Shown here in pieces: positions 1 through 5,928 of a stretch of DNA of 11,855 nucleotides. Each line of letters begins with the position of its first letter. Positions within the stretch are counted from its first letter, which is position 1. Where the stretch lies: contig PCWC01000088.1 of NCBI GenBank assembly GCA_002787175.1, positions 1-11,855 of the forward strand, given 5' to 3'. The notes under the pieces are model-generated. The model was given only the letters and a program-made list of their open reading frames with translations, was not told where the DNA came from and searched no databases. The stretch is from Parcubacteria group bacterium CG11_big_fil_rev_8_21_14_0_20_39_22 (GTDB taxonomy: Bacteria > Patescibacteriota > Minisyncoccia > Phycocordibacterales > GCA-002787175). Position numbers and translations under genes: made by a program.

Positions 1-53
1 GTTTAGCTTCAAGTGTTGCTCCGAGTGAAGAAAAACTAAAGCATATTTTATGA
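1..53 (+). CDS. Possible C-terminal tail of a truncated gene
   Basis: Read from base 3, the first bases encode LASSVAPSEEKLKHIL followed by a TGA stop at 51-53. The composition looks like an ordinary charged C-terminus and the frame is open to the window edge, so this may be the end of a gene entering from the left. Sixteen residues are too few to name a family. The opposite strand is also open over this stretch, so chance is a real alternative. The double-hairpin repeat at 113-156 would lie just downstream of such a gene. Confidence 0.25.
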   Translation, partial: LASSVAPSEEKLKHIL

Positions 54-112
54 AAATATCCCTACGTTTGTGTACCTTATGCCGACATCCTCCCTTTTCT
101 CATTTCGGAATT

Positions 113-156
113 CTCCCTTTCCCAAAGGGAGGGGACCGCTTGCGGTGAGGGATTTT
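113..156 (+). repeat. Double-hairpin repeat, copy A
   Basis: The sequence reads CTCCCTTT (113-120), loop CCC, AAAGGGAG (124-131), then a second stem ACCGC/GCGGT (135-139 with 142-146), then GAGGGATTTT (147-156). The same architecture recurs at 278-335. The second stem followed by a T-run resembles an intrinsic terminator, so this copy could end a transcript coming from the left. The conserved two-hairpin layout with a variable second stem looks more like a dispersed palindromic repeat family than a one-off terminator. Confidence 0.6.
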
Positions 157-238
157 CTTTCTCCTACTCTTCACAGATCTTCTCGTGTTAAATGTTATAC
201 GCTAAACGTTACATTACTAATCCTAAAGCTGTTATCTT

Positions 239-254
239 CCTAACAGCTATTTTT
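239..254 (+). repeat. Short heptad repeat CTAACAG-CTATTTT
   Basis: A pyrimidine run (TCTTC) is followed by CTAACAG and a terminal CTATTTT heptad. This is a minimal member of the heptanucleotide repeat family seen at 363-438, 2961-3022 and 3142-3254. The decamer CCTAACAGCT here is the exact reverse complement of the copies at 2964-2973 and 3009-3018. Confidence 0.45.
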
Positions 255-277
255 GACTCCGGCAAACGGGTCTTATT

Positions 278-335
278 CTCCCTTTATCAAAGGGAGCACC
301 CAGCACTTTCCGAAAGTGCTGGGGAGGGATTTTTT
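278..335 (+). repeat. Double-hairpin repeat, copy B
   Basis: CTCCCTTT (278-285), loop ATC, AAAGGGAG (289-296), then a perfect 11-bp stem CCAGCACTTTC/GAAAGTGCTGG (300-310 with 312-322, one-base loop), then GGAGGGATTTTTT. It has the same order of parts as copy A at 113-156: an identical first stem, a different but self-complementary second stem and the same GAGGGATTTT tail. Compensated change in stem 2 implies that folding is what is conserved. The T-run would let it act as a terminator on the plus strand. Confidence 0.6.
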
Positions 336-362
336 CTCCTTTCTCCTCTTTCTTTTTCTCCC

Positions 363-438
363 CTAAAAGCTAACACCTAAAAGCTATTTTCTCTTCCTAA
401 CAACTAACACCTACCAACTAAAACCTAACAACTATTAC
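363..438 (+). repeat. Heptanucleotide (CTAAMAM) tandem arrays
   Basis: Two in-register arrays of 7-bp units. The first is CTAAAAG, CTAACAC, CTAAAAG, CTATTTT (363-390). After a 6-bp pyrimidine spacer comes CTAACAA, CTAACAC, CTACCAA, CTAAAAC, CTAACAA, CTATTAC (397-438). Each array follows pyrimidine-rich sequence and ends in a CTAT-type unit. The same grammar recurs upstream of truB and, inverted, upstream of hisS. It sits just past the 3' end of the DsbA-like gene. The function is unknown. Confidence 0.7.
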
Positions 439-453
439 ATCTCGCTGTAGTTA

Positions 454-1299
454 CTATTTCTCCAAAATTATATCTATTATATCTTCCACTAAGTCTTGTG
501 GGAAAGCACCTCCTAAAGTTACTTGCCTACCTTCGTCAATAACCGAAATCGGATCTGAGGATCCCGGAGGTAGTTGGGCTAAAATAGCATTATTTATCTC
601 CAGCAAAGAATCTATTTGTTTATCGTTTAAGGTTTCGGCACTTATGATTACACTGAAAGGGGTACCTCTTCCTCCTGCGTCTATCGCATCTTGTTTTTGA
701 GCCTCAATAATATCTTTTCCTGTATTTTCCTCTATACAGTTTGCAAATGCCTCTTTGTCAAAACCGAGCTCTCCGGCAATCTCTGGAAGTAATTTAAGAT
801 CGAGACCGTCATTTGATGGCGTTATTTCATAAATCCTATCAGTATATGCCCAAAAAGAAGCATTGCCTCCGAATTTTGCCGCACACTCAGTAGCTTGTGC
901 CTCACGGGTCGCTTTGCGATGAAGTGATTCAATAGGGAAGTGTCGGTAAACCCATGCTACATCACCATCTTTGCCGTAGGAATCGAGTACCGCTTTCATT
1001 GTGTCATGAAATCGTTTACAGAAAGGACACTCAAGGTCAGAGTATTCTACCAATATCGCCTTAGCATTAGGGTTACCTCTTATGTGGTCCTGTTCGGATA
1101 CTGCTGGTATTGGCTTGTCATCTCGCACAATTCTTACTCCGGTGGCATTTGTGTCGGTCGGGTTGCCGTTTTGTGAAAAAGAACCCTGTGAGAAAAATAT
1201 AGCTCCGGCAATTATAATTCCGGCAACTATTATGGCGACCGGTACCGTAATATTTTGTTGACCTGTCGTGTTGTTTGGTTGTGTGTCCATTTTGTCCAT
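454..1299 (-). CDS. Membrane-anchored DsbA-like thioredoxin-fold protein
   Basis: A 281-residue thiol-disulfide oxidoreductase of the DsbA / Thioredoxin_4 type. Residues 1-18 are polar, 19-38 form one hydrophobic helix (signal anchor), a Gly/Asn/Thr linker follows, and the thioredoxin fold starts near 70. The active site is CPFC at 91-94, in the context ILVEYSDLECPFC, and the cis-proline loop is RGTPF with Pro214. Residues about 220-266 form an insertion before the last strand-helix unit (GGAFPQDLVEDIIDII). By family knowledge it forms or isomerises disulfides outside the cytoplasmic membrane; the polarity of the helix fits an outside location. No DsbB or VKOR partner is in the window. The ATG at 1299 is chosen because a TATAAT box lies 8 bases upstream; the alternative ATG at 1290 would lose only three residues. 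Confidence 0.88.
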   Translation of the reverse strand: MDKMDTQPNNTTGQQNITVPVAIIVAGIIIAGAIFFSQGSFSQNGNPTDTNATGVRIVRDDKPIPAVSEQDHIRGNPNAKAILVEYSDLECPFCKRFHDTMKAVLDSYGKDGDVAWVYRHFPIESLHRKATREAQATECAAKFGGNASFWAYTDRIYEITPSNDGLDLKLLPEIAGELGFDKEAFANCIEENTGKDIIEAQKQDAIDAGGRGTPFSVIISAETLNDKQIDSLLEINNAILAQLPPGSSDPISVIDEGRQVTLGGAFPQDLVEDIIDIILEK

Positions 1300-1307
1300 A
1301 AATTTAT

Positions 1308-1313
1308 ATTATA
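1308..1313 (-). promoter_or_regulatory. -10 box for the DsbA-like gene (leaderless)
   Basis: On the minus strand a perfect TATAAT ends 8 bases before the ATG at 1299, which puts the expected transcription start within one or two bases of the start codon. A second overlapping TATAAT lies at 1314-1319. A TTGAAT element (1328-1333) is present but only 14 bp away, so the -35 assignment is weak. No Shine-Dalgarno sequence is present. Confidence 0.5.
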
Positions 1314-1349
1314 ATTATATCGTCACCATTCAAGTCTAACTCGAATACA

Positions 1350-1925
1350 TTAAAACGGCAAAGTGTGAGTCATTGCAGAATCCTCCTTGCTTTCCCAATG
1401 GCTCGTGTCTATCGGAATACTCTTTATCTGGAATCCTTCTTTGTACTTAAGTTCCCCGTTTTTAAGTGCAAAATCATAGACCTCTTTTGTAATCCTTACA
1501 TCCTCGATACAATAATCGGCAACCTTTTGTTTCTCGCCTTTTCGCCACCAAGTCACGGCTTCAAGTCCGTGCCCGGTCTTTTTCTTATCAAGTGTCGCTT
1601 CAGCTATGGTGTCGAGTTTTATGCGCCTACCGAGAGATTGCTTTATTTCTTTAAGGAGATCTATATGTTTTATTCTTGATAAATCGCCGTGGTAGTACTT
1701 ATTCAAAAGAGGAAGATCAAAATGTTCGCTATTGAAGCCAATGATAACGTCGGCTTTTTCCAGTTTCGGCCAGAGTTTCGGTAGCTCTTCTTGAAAATAG
1801 CTTGTGTACTTATCCTCTTCAAAATCATAAACAGCAATAACAGAAAGATCGAGCAGACTCGGGTCATTCTTACCCACGTCAGAGAAAATGTTTGATGTTT
1901 CAATGTCGAATACTATTTTTTTCAT
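1350..1925 (-). CDS. DEDDy 3'-5' exonuclease, RNase H-like (YprB-type)
   Basis: A 191-residue ribonuclease H-fold protein, matching the RNase_H_2 / YprB type of stand-alone exonuclease domain. The DEDDy motifs are visible: D7-I-E9 in IVFDIET (ExoI), D70 in GFNSEHFD (ExoII), and Y138-x3-D142 in DYCIEDVRITKEVY (ExoIII). By family, two metal ions bound by these acidic residues would catalyse 3'-5' removal of nucleotides; the DNA or RNA substrate is not known. It starts 32 bases after the hisS stop on the same strand with no clear promoter of its own, so co-transcription with hisS is likely. The C-terminal 30 residues after the last motif are poorly conserved in appearance. Confidence 0.8.
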   Translation of the reverse strand: MKKIVFDIETSNIFSDVGKNDPSLLDLSVIAVYDFEEDKYTSYFQEELPKLWPKLEKADVIIGFNSEHFDLPLLNKYYHGDLSRIKHIDLLKEIKQSLGRRIKLDTIAEATLDKKKTGHGLEAVTWWRKGEKQKVADYCIEDVRITKEVYDFALKNGELKYKEGFQIKSIPIDTSHWESKEDSAMTHTLPF

Positions 1926-1957
1926 ACAAAATTTCGTTGGAAAATACTGAAGTAAGA

Positions 1958-2920
1958 TTAATTAGCTTTCACCTTTAGACCGTGTGTTTCCAGGAAATCT
2001 CTTATGGTAATATCTCCCATGCCAAAACCTACTGCTGGTACAGGCTCCACATCAAATATTTCAAGAAGATTATCATAGCGTCCGCCACCAAAAAGAGACC
2101 TTTTGTTTTCGGGGCTTTGATCAAAAACTTCAAAAACCATATCAGTGTAATAATCAAAACCTCGAACAATAGATGGATCAAAAACCGTGTTTTCTATACC
2201 CTTATCAGAAAGCGCCTTTCTTATGTTGGCTGTTTTTTCGTTTTCTTCAATTTCAAAATCACCACCAAGTTCTTTCAATTTTGCCATCCGCTCTTCTTCG
2301 GGCAATTTTCCTTTTCGGTCAATTAGGTAAGCTATCTCTTTTCTATTTTTGTTATCGTTCATACCACGTTTTGAGAGTTCATCCTCGAGTGCCTTTCTGC
2401 TACCTATCTTTATCAAGAAGTCATCATCTTTTGCCCCAAAACTTTTCATTACAGAGTGAGCTAATGAGATTATTTCTATATCGCCTTCTATACCTCCGAC
2501 TCCTAACAAATCGCAATTTAACTGCCAGTGCTCTCTCCTTCGTCCACGTTGTGGGCGTTCATACCTAAAAAGGTTGGGAATTGAAAACCATCTTAACGGG
2601 AACTTTAAGGATTTCCTCTTTCCGGCGACCATCCTCGCGAGTGTCGGTGTCATTTCTGGACGAAGTGCAACCTCACGATCTCCTCGGTCAGTGAAGGTAA
2701 ACATTTGTTCATTTACTATCTCTTGTCCACTTTTAGACCTATAGATTTCTGCCGGCTCAAGGATCGAAGCTCCGTATTCCTCGTAGCCCTCTTTTTTTGC
2801 TGTTTCTCGCCAAGTATCAAAGATATAATTCTGGATCGCCATATCTTCAGGGAAAAAGTCCCTGACTCCTTTGTAGCATTCGGTTGAGAGCTTTTCGTTT
2901 TTGTTTTCTTCGGTATTCAT
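1958..2920 (-). CDS. hisS: Histidyl-tRNA synthetase, short form without anticodon-binding domain
   Basis: Class II aminoacyl-tRNA synthetase that charges tRNA-His. From the ATG at 2920 it has 320 residues. Visible signatures are KGVRDFFPEDM (17-27), RPEMT (87-91), motif 2 FRYERPQRGRRREHWQ (118-133), the histidine-specific RGFDYYT (253-259) and GGGRYDNL (278-285). Two oddities: the protein ends about 22 residues after GRYDNL, so the roughly 90-100-residue C-terminal anticodon-binding domain of normal HisS (about 420 residues) is absent, and the motif 3 position reads GFGMGDITI (298-306) without the usual Glu-Arg pair. There is no room downstream for the missing domain. HisZ, the short ATP-PRT partner, is an alternative, but the intact substrate motifs favour HisS. 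An upstream ATG at 2956 is rejected because it lies inside the predicted -35 box. Confidence 0.85.
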   Translation of the reverse strand: MNTEENKNEKLSTECYKGVRDFFPEDMAIQNYIFDTWRETAKKEGYEEYGASILEPAEIYRSKSGQEIVNEQMFTFTDRGDREVALRPEMTPTLARMVAGKRKSLKFPLRWFSIPNLFRYERPQRGRRREHWQLNCDLLGVGGIEGDIEIISLAHSVMKSFGAKDDDFLIKIGSRKALEDELSKRGMNDNKNRKEIAYLIDRKGKLPEEERMAKLKELGGDFEIEENEKTANIRKALSDKGIENTVFDPSIVRGFDYYTDMVFEVFDQSPENKRSLFGGGRYDNLLEIFDVEPVPAVGFGMGDITIRDFLETHGLKVKAN

Positions 2921-2927
2921 AGGGAGT

Positions 2928-2956
2928 ATTGTAACGAAAATAAGGGTTATCTTCAA
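2928..2956 (-). promoter_or_regulatory. hisS promoter, leaderless start
   Basis: On the minus strand TTGAAG (2951-2956) and TACAAT (2928-2933) are separated by exactly 17 bp. Seven bases (ACTCCCT) separate the -10 box from the ATG at 2920, so transcription should start on or next to the A of the start codon. This is the best sigma-70-like promoter in the window and it fixes the hisS start at 2920. It probably also drives the downstream exonuclease gene. Confidence 0.65.
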
Positions 2957-2960
2957 GCGA

Positions 2961-3022
2961 AATAGCTGTTAGGTTGCCTTCCCGATGGTCGGGAGTAGGC
3001 GGGCTTTTAGCTGTTAGGAAGA
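2961..3022 (-). repeat. Inverted-orientation heptad units around a hairpin
   Basis: Read on the minus strand, a pyrimidine run leads into CTAACAG-CTAAAAG, then a GC-rich hairpin (TCCCGA/TCGGGA, 2980-2994 region), then CTAACAG-CTATTTC. On the plus strand the decamer AGCTGTTAGG is a direct repeat at 2964-2973 and 3009-3018. The grammar matches the plus-strand arrays at 363-438 and 3142-3254, here inverted. It sits immediately upstream of the hisS -35 box. Confidence 0.55.
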
Positions 3023-3141
3023 AAGAGGGGGATAATTAAGCTAATTCATCTAATAAATGCTAAAAGTGTTTTCTTTTGGAAATTAAAAATTTGGGCATTA
3101 TTTAAAAATTCAAAAATTACAAAATTAAAAATTATATTCTC

Positions 3142-3254
3142 CTAAAACCTATTCTCATTCCTTTCTCCCCTAACACCTAACACCTAAAACCTATCCTGCT
3201 CTCGACTTTTTCCTAAAACTTAACACCTAAAAGCTAACATCTAAAACCTATCCT
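3142..3254 (+). repeat. Heptanucleotide (CTAAMAM) tandem arrays upstream of truB
   Basis: Three arrays, each following pyrimidine-rich sequence and each ending in CTATYCT: CTAAAAC-CTATTCT (3142-3155); CTAACAC-CTAACAC-CTAAAAC-CTATCCT (3170-3197); CTAAAAC-TTAACAC-CTAAAAG-CTAACAT-CTAAAAC-CTATCCT (3213-3254). The last unit ends 16 bases before the truB ATG, so the array overlaps the region where a truB promoter must lie. The rest of the 2957-3270 spacer is a plain A/T-rich tract (about 3060-3135). Confidence 0.7.
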
Positions 3255-3270
3255 ATGTTATCCTTTCCCT

Positions 3271-4020
3271 ATGAAAAACGTCTTTGCAGTTTATAAAAAA
3301 CGGGGTGAGACTCCACTTGAATGCTTGGAGAGATTTAGAGATTTAAATCCCAAATACAAAGATGAAAAAATGACTTATGCTGGTCGGCTTGATCCGCTTG
3401 CCGAGGGGGTTCTTATTTTACTTGCGGGCGACAGTTGTTTGGAAAAGGAGTATTTTTTAAATTTACCCAAAACTTATGAAATCGTGGTGCTTTTTGGTAC
3501 CGCTACAGACACTGCCGACTTACTCGGACTTGTTACAAAAAAAGACCGACTTGCTTCAGAGAACCTGCATCCGAAAGAAATTCTGCTTGAGTCAGAAAAA
3601 ATAATAGGAACTCATAACTTGCCGTACCCGATATTTTCGTCAAAAACAGTCGAAGGTAAACCCCTTTTTGCTTGGGCAAGAGAAGGGAAGAGTGAAGACA
3701 TTACTTTGCCCAAACGAGATATGCGTATTTTTAGTTCCGAGCTTGTGAAGGTCGGTAAGATAAATTCTGATGATTTGGAAAAAGCCGTGTTTGAGGCAAC
3801 TCACATAGTAAATGGTGATTTTCGTCAGGAGGAAATAAGAGAGAAATGGCAAAAGGAGTTGGCAGATGAGGAAGGATTTTTTACTACAGCCAACATAACA
3901 ATATCGTGCGCAAGCGGTAGTTATATGAGAAGCATAGCCGAGCTTCTGGGAGATCGTCTGGGACTTCCTGCACTTGCGTTTTCGATTGTCCGCACCAAGG
4001 TTGGTGATTACGGTATCTAA
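3271..4020 (+). CDS. truB: tRNA pseudouridine-55 synthase
   Basis: Makes pseudouridine 55 in the T-loop of tRNAs. The catalytic motif is YAGRLDPLAEGVLILL with the nucleophile Asp41. Next come KTYEIVVLFGTATDTADLLG (about 67-86), the TruB substrate-binding segment, and the conserved C-terminal CASGSYMRSIAELLG (about 213-227). The protein has 249 residues, shorter than the roughly 300 of Escherichia coli TruB, and stops where a C-terminal PUA-like domain would begin; many bacterial TruB lack a full one. The N-terminal KPxGxTS-type motif is degenerate (KKRGETP). The ATG at 3271 leaves the protein starting as expected for the family. No Shine-Dalgarno is visible; the sequence before the ATG is pyrimidine-rich. 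It is divergent from hisS. Confidence 0.93.
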   Translation: MKNVFAVYKKRGETPLECLERFRDLNPKYKDEKMTYAGRLDPLAEGVLILLAGDSCLEKEYFLNLPKTYEIVVLFGTATDTADLLGLVTKKDRLASENLHPKEILLESEKIIGTHNLPYPIFSSKTVEGKPLFAWAREGKSEDITLPKRDMRIFSSELVKVGKINSDDLEKAVFEATHIVNGDFRQEEIREKWQKELADEEGFFTTANITISCASGSYMRSIAELLGDRLGLPALAFSIVRTKVGDYGI

Positions 4021-4049
4021 CTATAATCAAGTGCCATACTTAGAACCTA

Positions 4050-4069
4050 TCTCCAATCTCACCACGATA
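4050..4069 (+). repeat. 20-bp direct repeat, copy 1
   Basis: This 20-mer, starting TCTCCAATCTC, is found again exactly at 4379-4398, on the other side of the small membrane-protein gene. A second shared block (CACTCCGTG, near 4118 and 4410) follows at a similar but not identical distance, so the two are probably diverged copies of a longer element. Its core ATCTCCAATCTC also occurs inverted at 4545-4556. Confidence 0.65.
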
Positions 4070-4095
4070 AGATAGGAGGTATGCCATATGTTAAG

Positions 4096-4121
4096 AGTGC
4101 GTTGCTTGTAAGCAACGCACT
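4096..4121. repeat. Perfect 12-bp stem-loop after truB
   Basis: AGTGCGTTGCTT and its exact complement AAGCAACGCACT are separated by two bases. It lies between the truB stop and the convergent small membrane-protein gene. No T-run follows on either strand, so a standard intrinsic terminator is not supported. It lies inside the copy of the repeat that begins at 4050 and has no counterpart in the other copy. Confidence 0.5.
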
Positions 4122-4150
4122 CCGTGGTCTGAGATCATTGATTCATCCTT

Positions 4151-4342
4151 CTACTTCTTTATAGTTCTCCATATAAAGATGGACAGAATCACAGTGACAA
4201 CAGACGCCACGACCAACCACATTCTCGGTCTTAAAAATACAAGAGCGATGAGTGTGGCTAAAACAAAGAACCAGAAGCGGAAACCTTTTCTAAAAGTCTC
4301 GTCGCTTTTTGGTTGTAAAATTTCTCCATATTTTTCTGGCAT
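4151..4342 (-). CDS. Small two-helix membrane protein, unknown function
   Basis: From the ATG at 4342 it encodes 63 residues: a polar N-terminus (MPEKYGEILQPKSDETFRKG), a hydrophobic helix at about 22-37, a short RPRM turn, and a second helix at about 42-57, ending in WRTIKK. I do not recognise the family. The basic turn and tail suggest a hairpin in the cytoplasmic membrane. The start is set by GGAGG at 4347-4351, four bases upstream; this is the only clear Shine-Dalgarno in the window. A longer reading from an ATG at 4378 would add 12 residues (MALNINLNLGGI) encoded partly by the Shine-Dalgarno itself and is less likely. It runs convergent to truB and lies between two copies of a local repeat. 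Confidence 0.7.
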   Translation of the reverse strand: MPEKYGEILQPKSDETFRKGFRFWFFVLATLIALVFLRPRMWLVVASVVTVILSIFIWRTIKK

Positions 4343-4346
4343 TATT

Positions 4347-4351
4347 CCTCC
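4347..4351 (-). promoter_or_regulatory. Shine-Dalgarno GGAGG of the small membrane protein
   Basis: Minus-strand GGAGG followed by AATA and ATG. It decides the start at 4342 rather than 4378, and it stands out because the other transcription units here lack such a site and look leaderless. Confidence 0.6.
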
Positions 4352-4370
4352 AAGGTTCAAGTTTATGTTA

Positions 4371-4563
4371 AGAGCCAATCTCCAATCTCACCACGATAGG
4401 AAAAAAATACACTCCGTGTCTCGTTTCGCATATAATTTTTCTCAAATTCGGCTGCAAATTGTCTATTTTTCGTCACCGTATCTGGATATGGCTCCTCAAA
4501 CTATCCAATTTTCGCACAAATTTGAGCAAAATTACTTATGCGATGAGATTGGAGATCGGCTCT
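4371..4563. repeat. Imperfect inverted repeat element (about 193 bp) before uvrC
   Basis: The left arm AGAGCCAATCTCCAATCTCA (from 4371) pairs with TGAGATTGGAGATCGGCTCT (ending 4563) with one difference. An inner pair, AATTTTTCTCAAATT (4434-4448) and AATTTGAGCAAAATT (4519-4533), is also inverted with one difference, and CGCATA/TATGCG flank it. Nested arms around a roughly 70-bp centre resemble a miniature inverted-repeat element or a large structured RNA. The left arm contains the second copy of the 20-mer seen at 4050-4069. No coding capacity is evident, and the uvrC promoter lies just to the right. Confidence 0.55.
4379..4398 (+). repeat. 20-bp direct repeat, copy 2
   Basis: Exact second copy of the 20-mer at 4050-4069, 329 bp to the right, forming part of the left arm of the inverted-repeat element at 4371-4563. 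The two copies bracket the 63-residue membrane-protein gene. Confidence 0.65.
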
Positions 4564-4605
4564 AAAGTACCAAGGATTGAATATGTTGTCAAAAGGTGTA
4601 ATCTA

Positions 4606-4611
4606 TATATT
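4606..4611 (+). promoter_or_regulatory. -10 box for uvrC (leaderless)
   Basis: TATATT is followed by six bases (GATCTT) and then the ATG at 4618, so the mRNA is predicted to begin at the start codon. A TTGTCA (4586-4591) resembles a -35 box but is only 14 bp away, so it is doubtful. No Shine-Dalgarno is present. Confidence 0.45.
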
Positions 4612-4617
4612 GATCTT

Positions 4618-5850
4618 ATGAAAAAAGTCCCACCAAAAATTCCCAAATCTCCAGGTGTTTATTTCTTTTTAGGTAGACGCAAGGAAGTTTTGTATATAGG
4701 AAAAGCGACTTCGCTCCAAAGTAGGGTGCGAAGCTATTTTGGCAAAGGACTTTCGGACACTCGAAATGTCGGAATAGTGAAGATGGTAGAAGAAGCAAAA
4801 GATCTGGAATGGAAGGAAACCGACTCGGTTATCGAAGCTCTGCTTCTTGAAGCGGATCTAATAAAAAAGTTTCAGCCCAAGTACAATGTTCGAGAAAAAG
4901 ATGATAAAAGCTTCAATTGTATTGTTATTACAGAAGAAGATTTTCCTCGGATTTTGACAGTTCGCAAAAAGGATATATATGGAAATTCTGCCAAAATATT
5001 GGGAGAGACAATACCGCTTAGGTCTGTTTACGGACCTTTTACTATGGGTGTTGCAGTTCGTGATGTGCTTAAAATAGTACGCAGAATATTTCCTTTTAGA
5101 GATTCGAAATGTCAGCCCTTTCAAGGTAAACCCTGTTTTAATCGTCAAATTGGTCTCTGTCCAGGTGTTTGCACTGGTGAGGTAGGGAAGGGGAATTATA
5201 AGAGAGCAATACGTAATATAGAGCTTTTCTTTGAGGGTAAGAAGAAAGAGCTGTCCCGCAAACTTGAAAACCAAATGAAAAAGGATGCAAGGAATCAAGA
5301 ATTTGAAAAAGCGGCTATCGCAAAAAAGGAACTTTATTCACTAAACCATATCCAAGACGTAGCACTTATAAAAGATGACGGGAAGCTCAAATTGGGGGAA
5401 GACAAAGAGTTTAAAATCGAGGCATACGACGTCGCTCACTTCTCTGGCACTGGAGCAGTGGGAGTTATGGTGGCAGTTGAGGGTGTATTTCCAGACAAAG
5501 GGCAGTATCGGATGTTTAATATAAAGGAAGCGAAAGGAGGTGATGATATCGGGTCGCTTGCCGAGATTTTACGCCGACGACTTGCACACGATGAATGGAA
5601 AATACCCGACCTTATAGTTTGCGATGGTGATGACCGAATTAAAAAAATGGCGGAAGAAATTTTGAAAGATAGAGGTTTCAAGGTTCCCGTTGTCTCGGTG
5701 GTAAAAGATGTTCGGCATAAACCAAAAGATATAATAGGCGAGGACAAAATCAGAGAAAAATACAAAAAAGAAATATTACTTTCAAACGCCGAAGCCCACC
5801 GCTTCGCACTCTCTTTCCAACGCAAGAAAAGAAGGATAAATAGTCTATAA
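4618..5850 (+). CDS. uvrC: UvrABC excinuclease subunit C, short form
   Basis: The nuclease of nucleotide excision repair, which cuts DNA on both sides of a lesion marked by UvrA/UvrB. From the ATG at 4618 it has 410 residues. The GIY-YIG domain is residues 11-90 (GVYFF 13-17, YIG 26-28, EALLLE 73-78). Four cysteines (165, 173, 181, 185) are placed like the iron-sulfur ligands known in UvrC. The UvrB-binding UVR motif is at about 218-241. The RNase H-like domain has D271 (YDVAH), D336 (CDGDD) and H394 (EAHRF). It ends just after EAHRF, so the C-terminal helix-hairpin-helix DNA-binding part of the usual roughly 600-residue protein is absent; its stop codon lies in a tandem 16-bp repeat. The longer reading from 4459 is rejected because its extra 53 residues come from the inverted-repeat element. 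Confidence 0.93.
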   Translation: MKKVPPKIPKSPGVYFFLGRRKEVLYIGKATSLQSRVRSYFGKGLSDTRNVGIVKMVEEAKDLEWKETDSVIEALLLEADLIKKFQPKYNVREKDDKSFNCIVITEEDFPRILTVRKKDIYGNSAKILGETIPLRSVYGPFTMGVAVRDVLKIVRRIFPFRDSKCQPFQGKPCFNRQIGLCPGVCTGEVGKGNYKRAIRNIELFFEGKKKELSRKLENQMKKDARNQEFEKAAIAKKELYSLNHIQDVALIKDDGKLKLGEDKEFKIEAYDVAHFSGTGAVGVMVAVEGVFPDKGQYRMFNIKEAKGGDDIGSLAEILRRRLAHDEWKIPDLIVCDGDDRIKKMAEEILKDRGFKVPVVSVVKDVRHKPKDIIGEDKIREKYKKEILLSNAEAHRFALSFQRKKRRINSL

Positions 5851-5873
5851 AGCCGAAAGTCTATAACGCCGAA
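5842..5873 (+). repeat. Tandem 16-bp direct repeat at the uvrC stop
   Basis: AGTCTATAAAGCCGAA (5842-5857) is followed directly by AGTCTATAACGCCGAA (5858-5873), one base different. The first unit supplies the last two codons and the TAA stop of uvrC. This is a recent-looking duplication at the very point where the family's C-terminal domain is missing. Confidence 0.7.
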
Positions 5874-5928
5874 AAAAAGCTTTAAGGTAAGCAACCAAGT
5901 TGACCCCATTATAATAATTTTAAATTTA

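Noticed and set aside
192..380. 62-codon plus-strand ORF
   Set aside because: It is built from the double-hairpin and heptad repeats and has no promoter, ribosome site or recognisable protein features.
363..438. Heptad array as a CRISPR array or telomere repeat
   Set aside because: There are no repeat-spacer units of CRISPR size and no cas genes, and the degenerate 7-bp units are internal and scattered in both orientations.
1958..2920. HisZ (ATP-phosphoribosyltransferase regulatory subunit) in place of HisS
   Set aside because: Length fits HisZ, but motif 2 (FRYERPQRGRRREHWQ) and RGFDYYT are intact as in a synthetase, and no histidine-biosynthesis gene is nearby. Not fully excluded.
4081..4164. 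28-codon ORF directly behind an AGGAGG sequence
   Set aside because: The AGGAGG is only one base from the ATG, the ORF is mostly the 4096-4121 hairpin and antisense to the small membrane-protein gene, and the peptide has no recognisable features.
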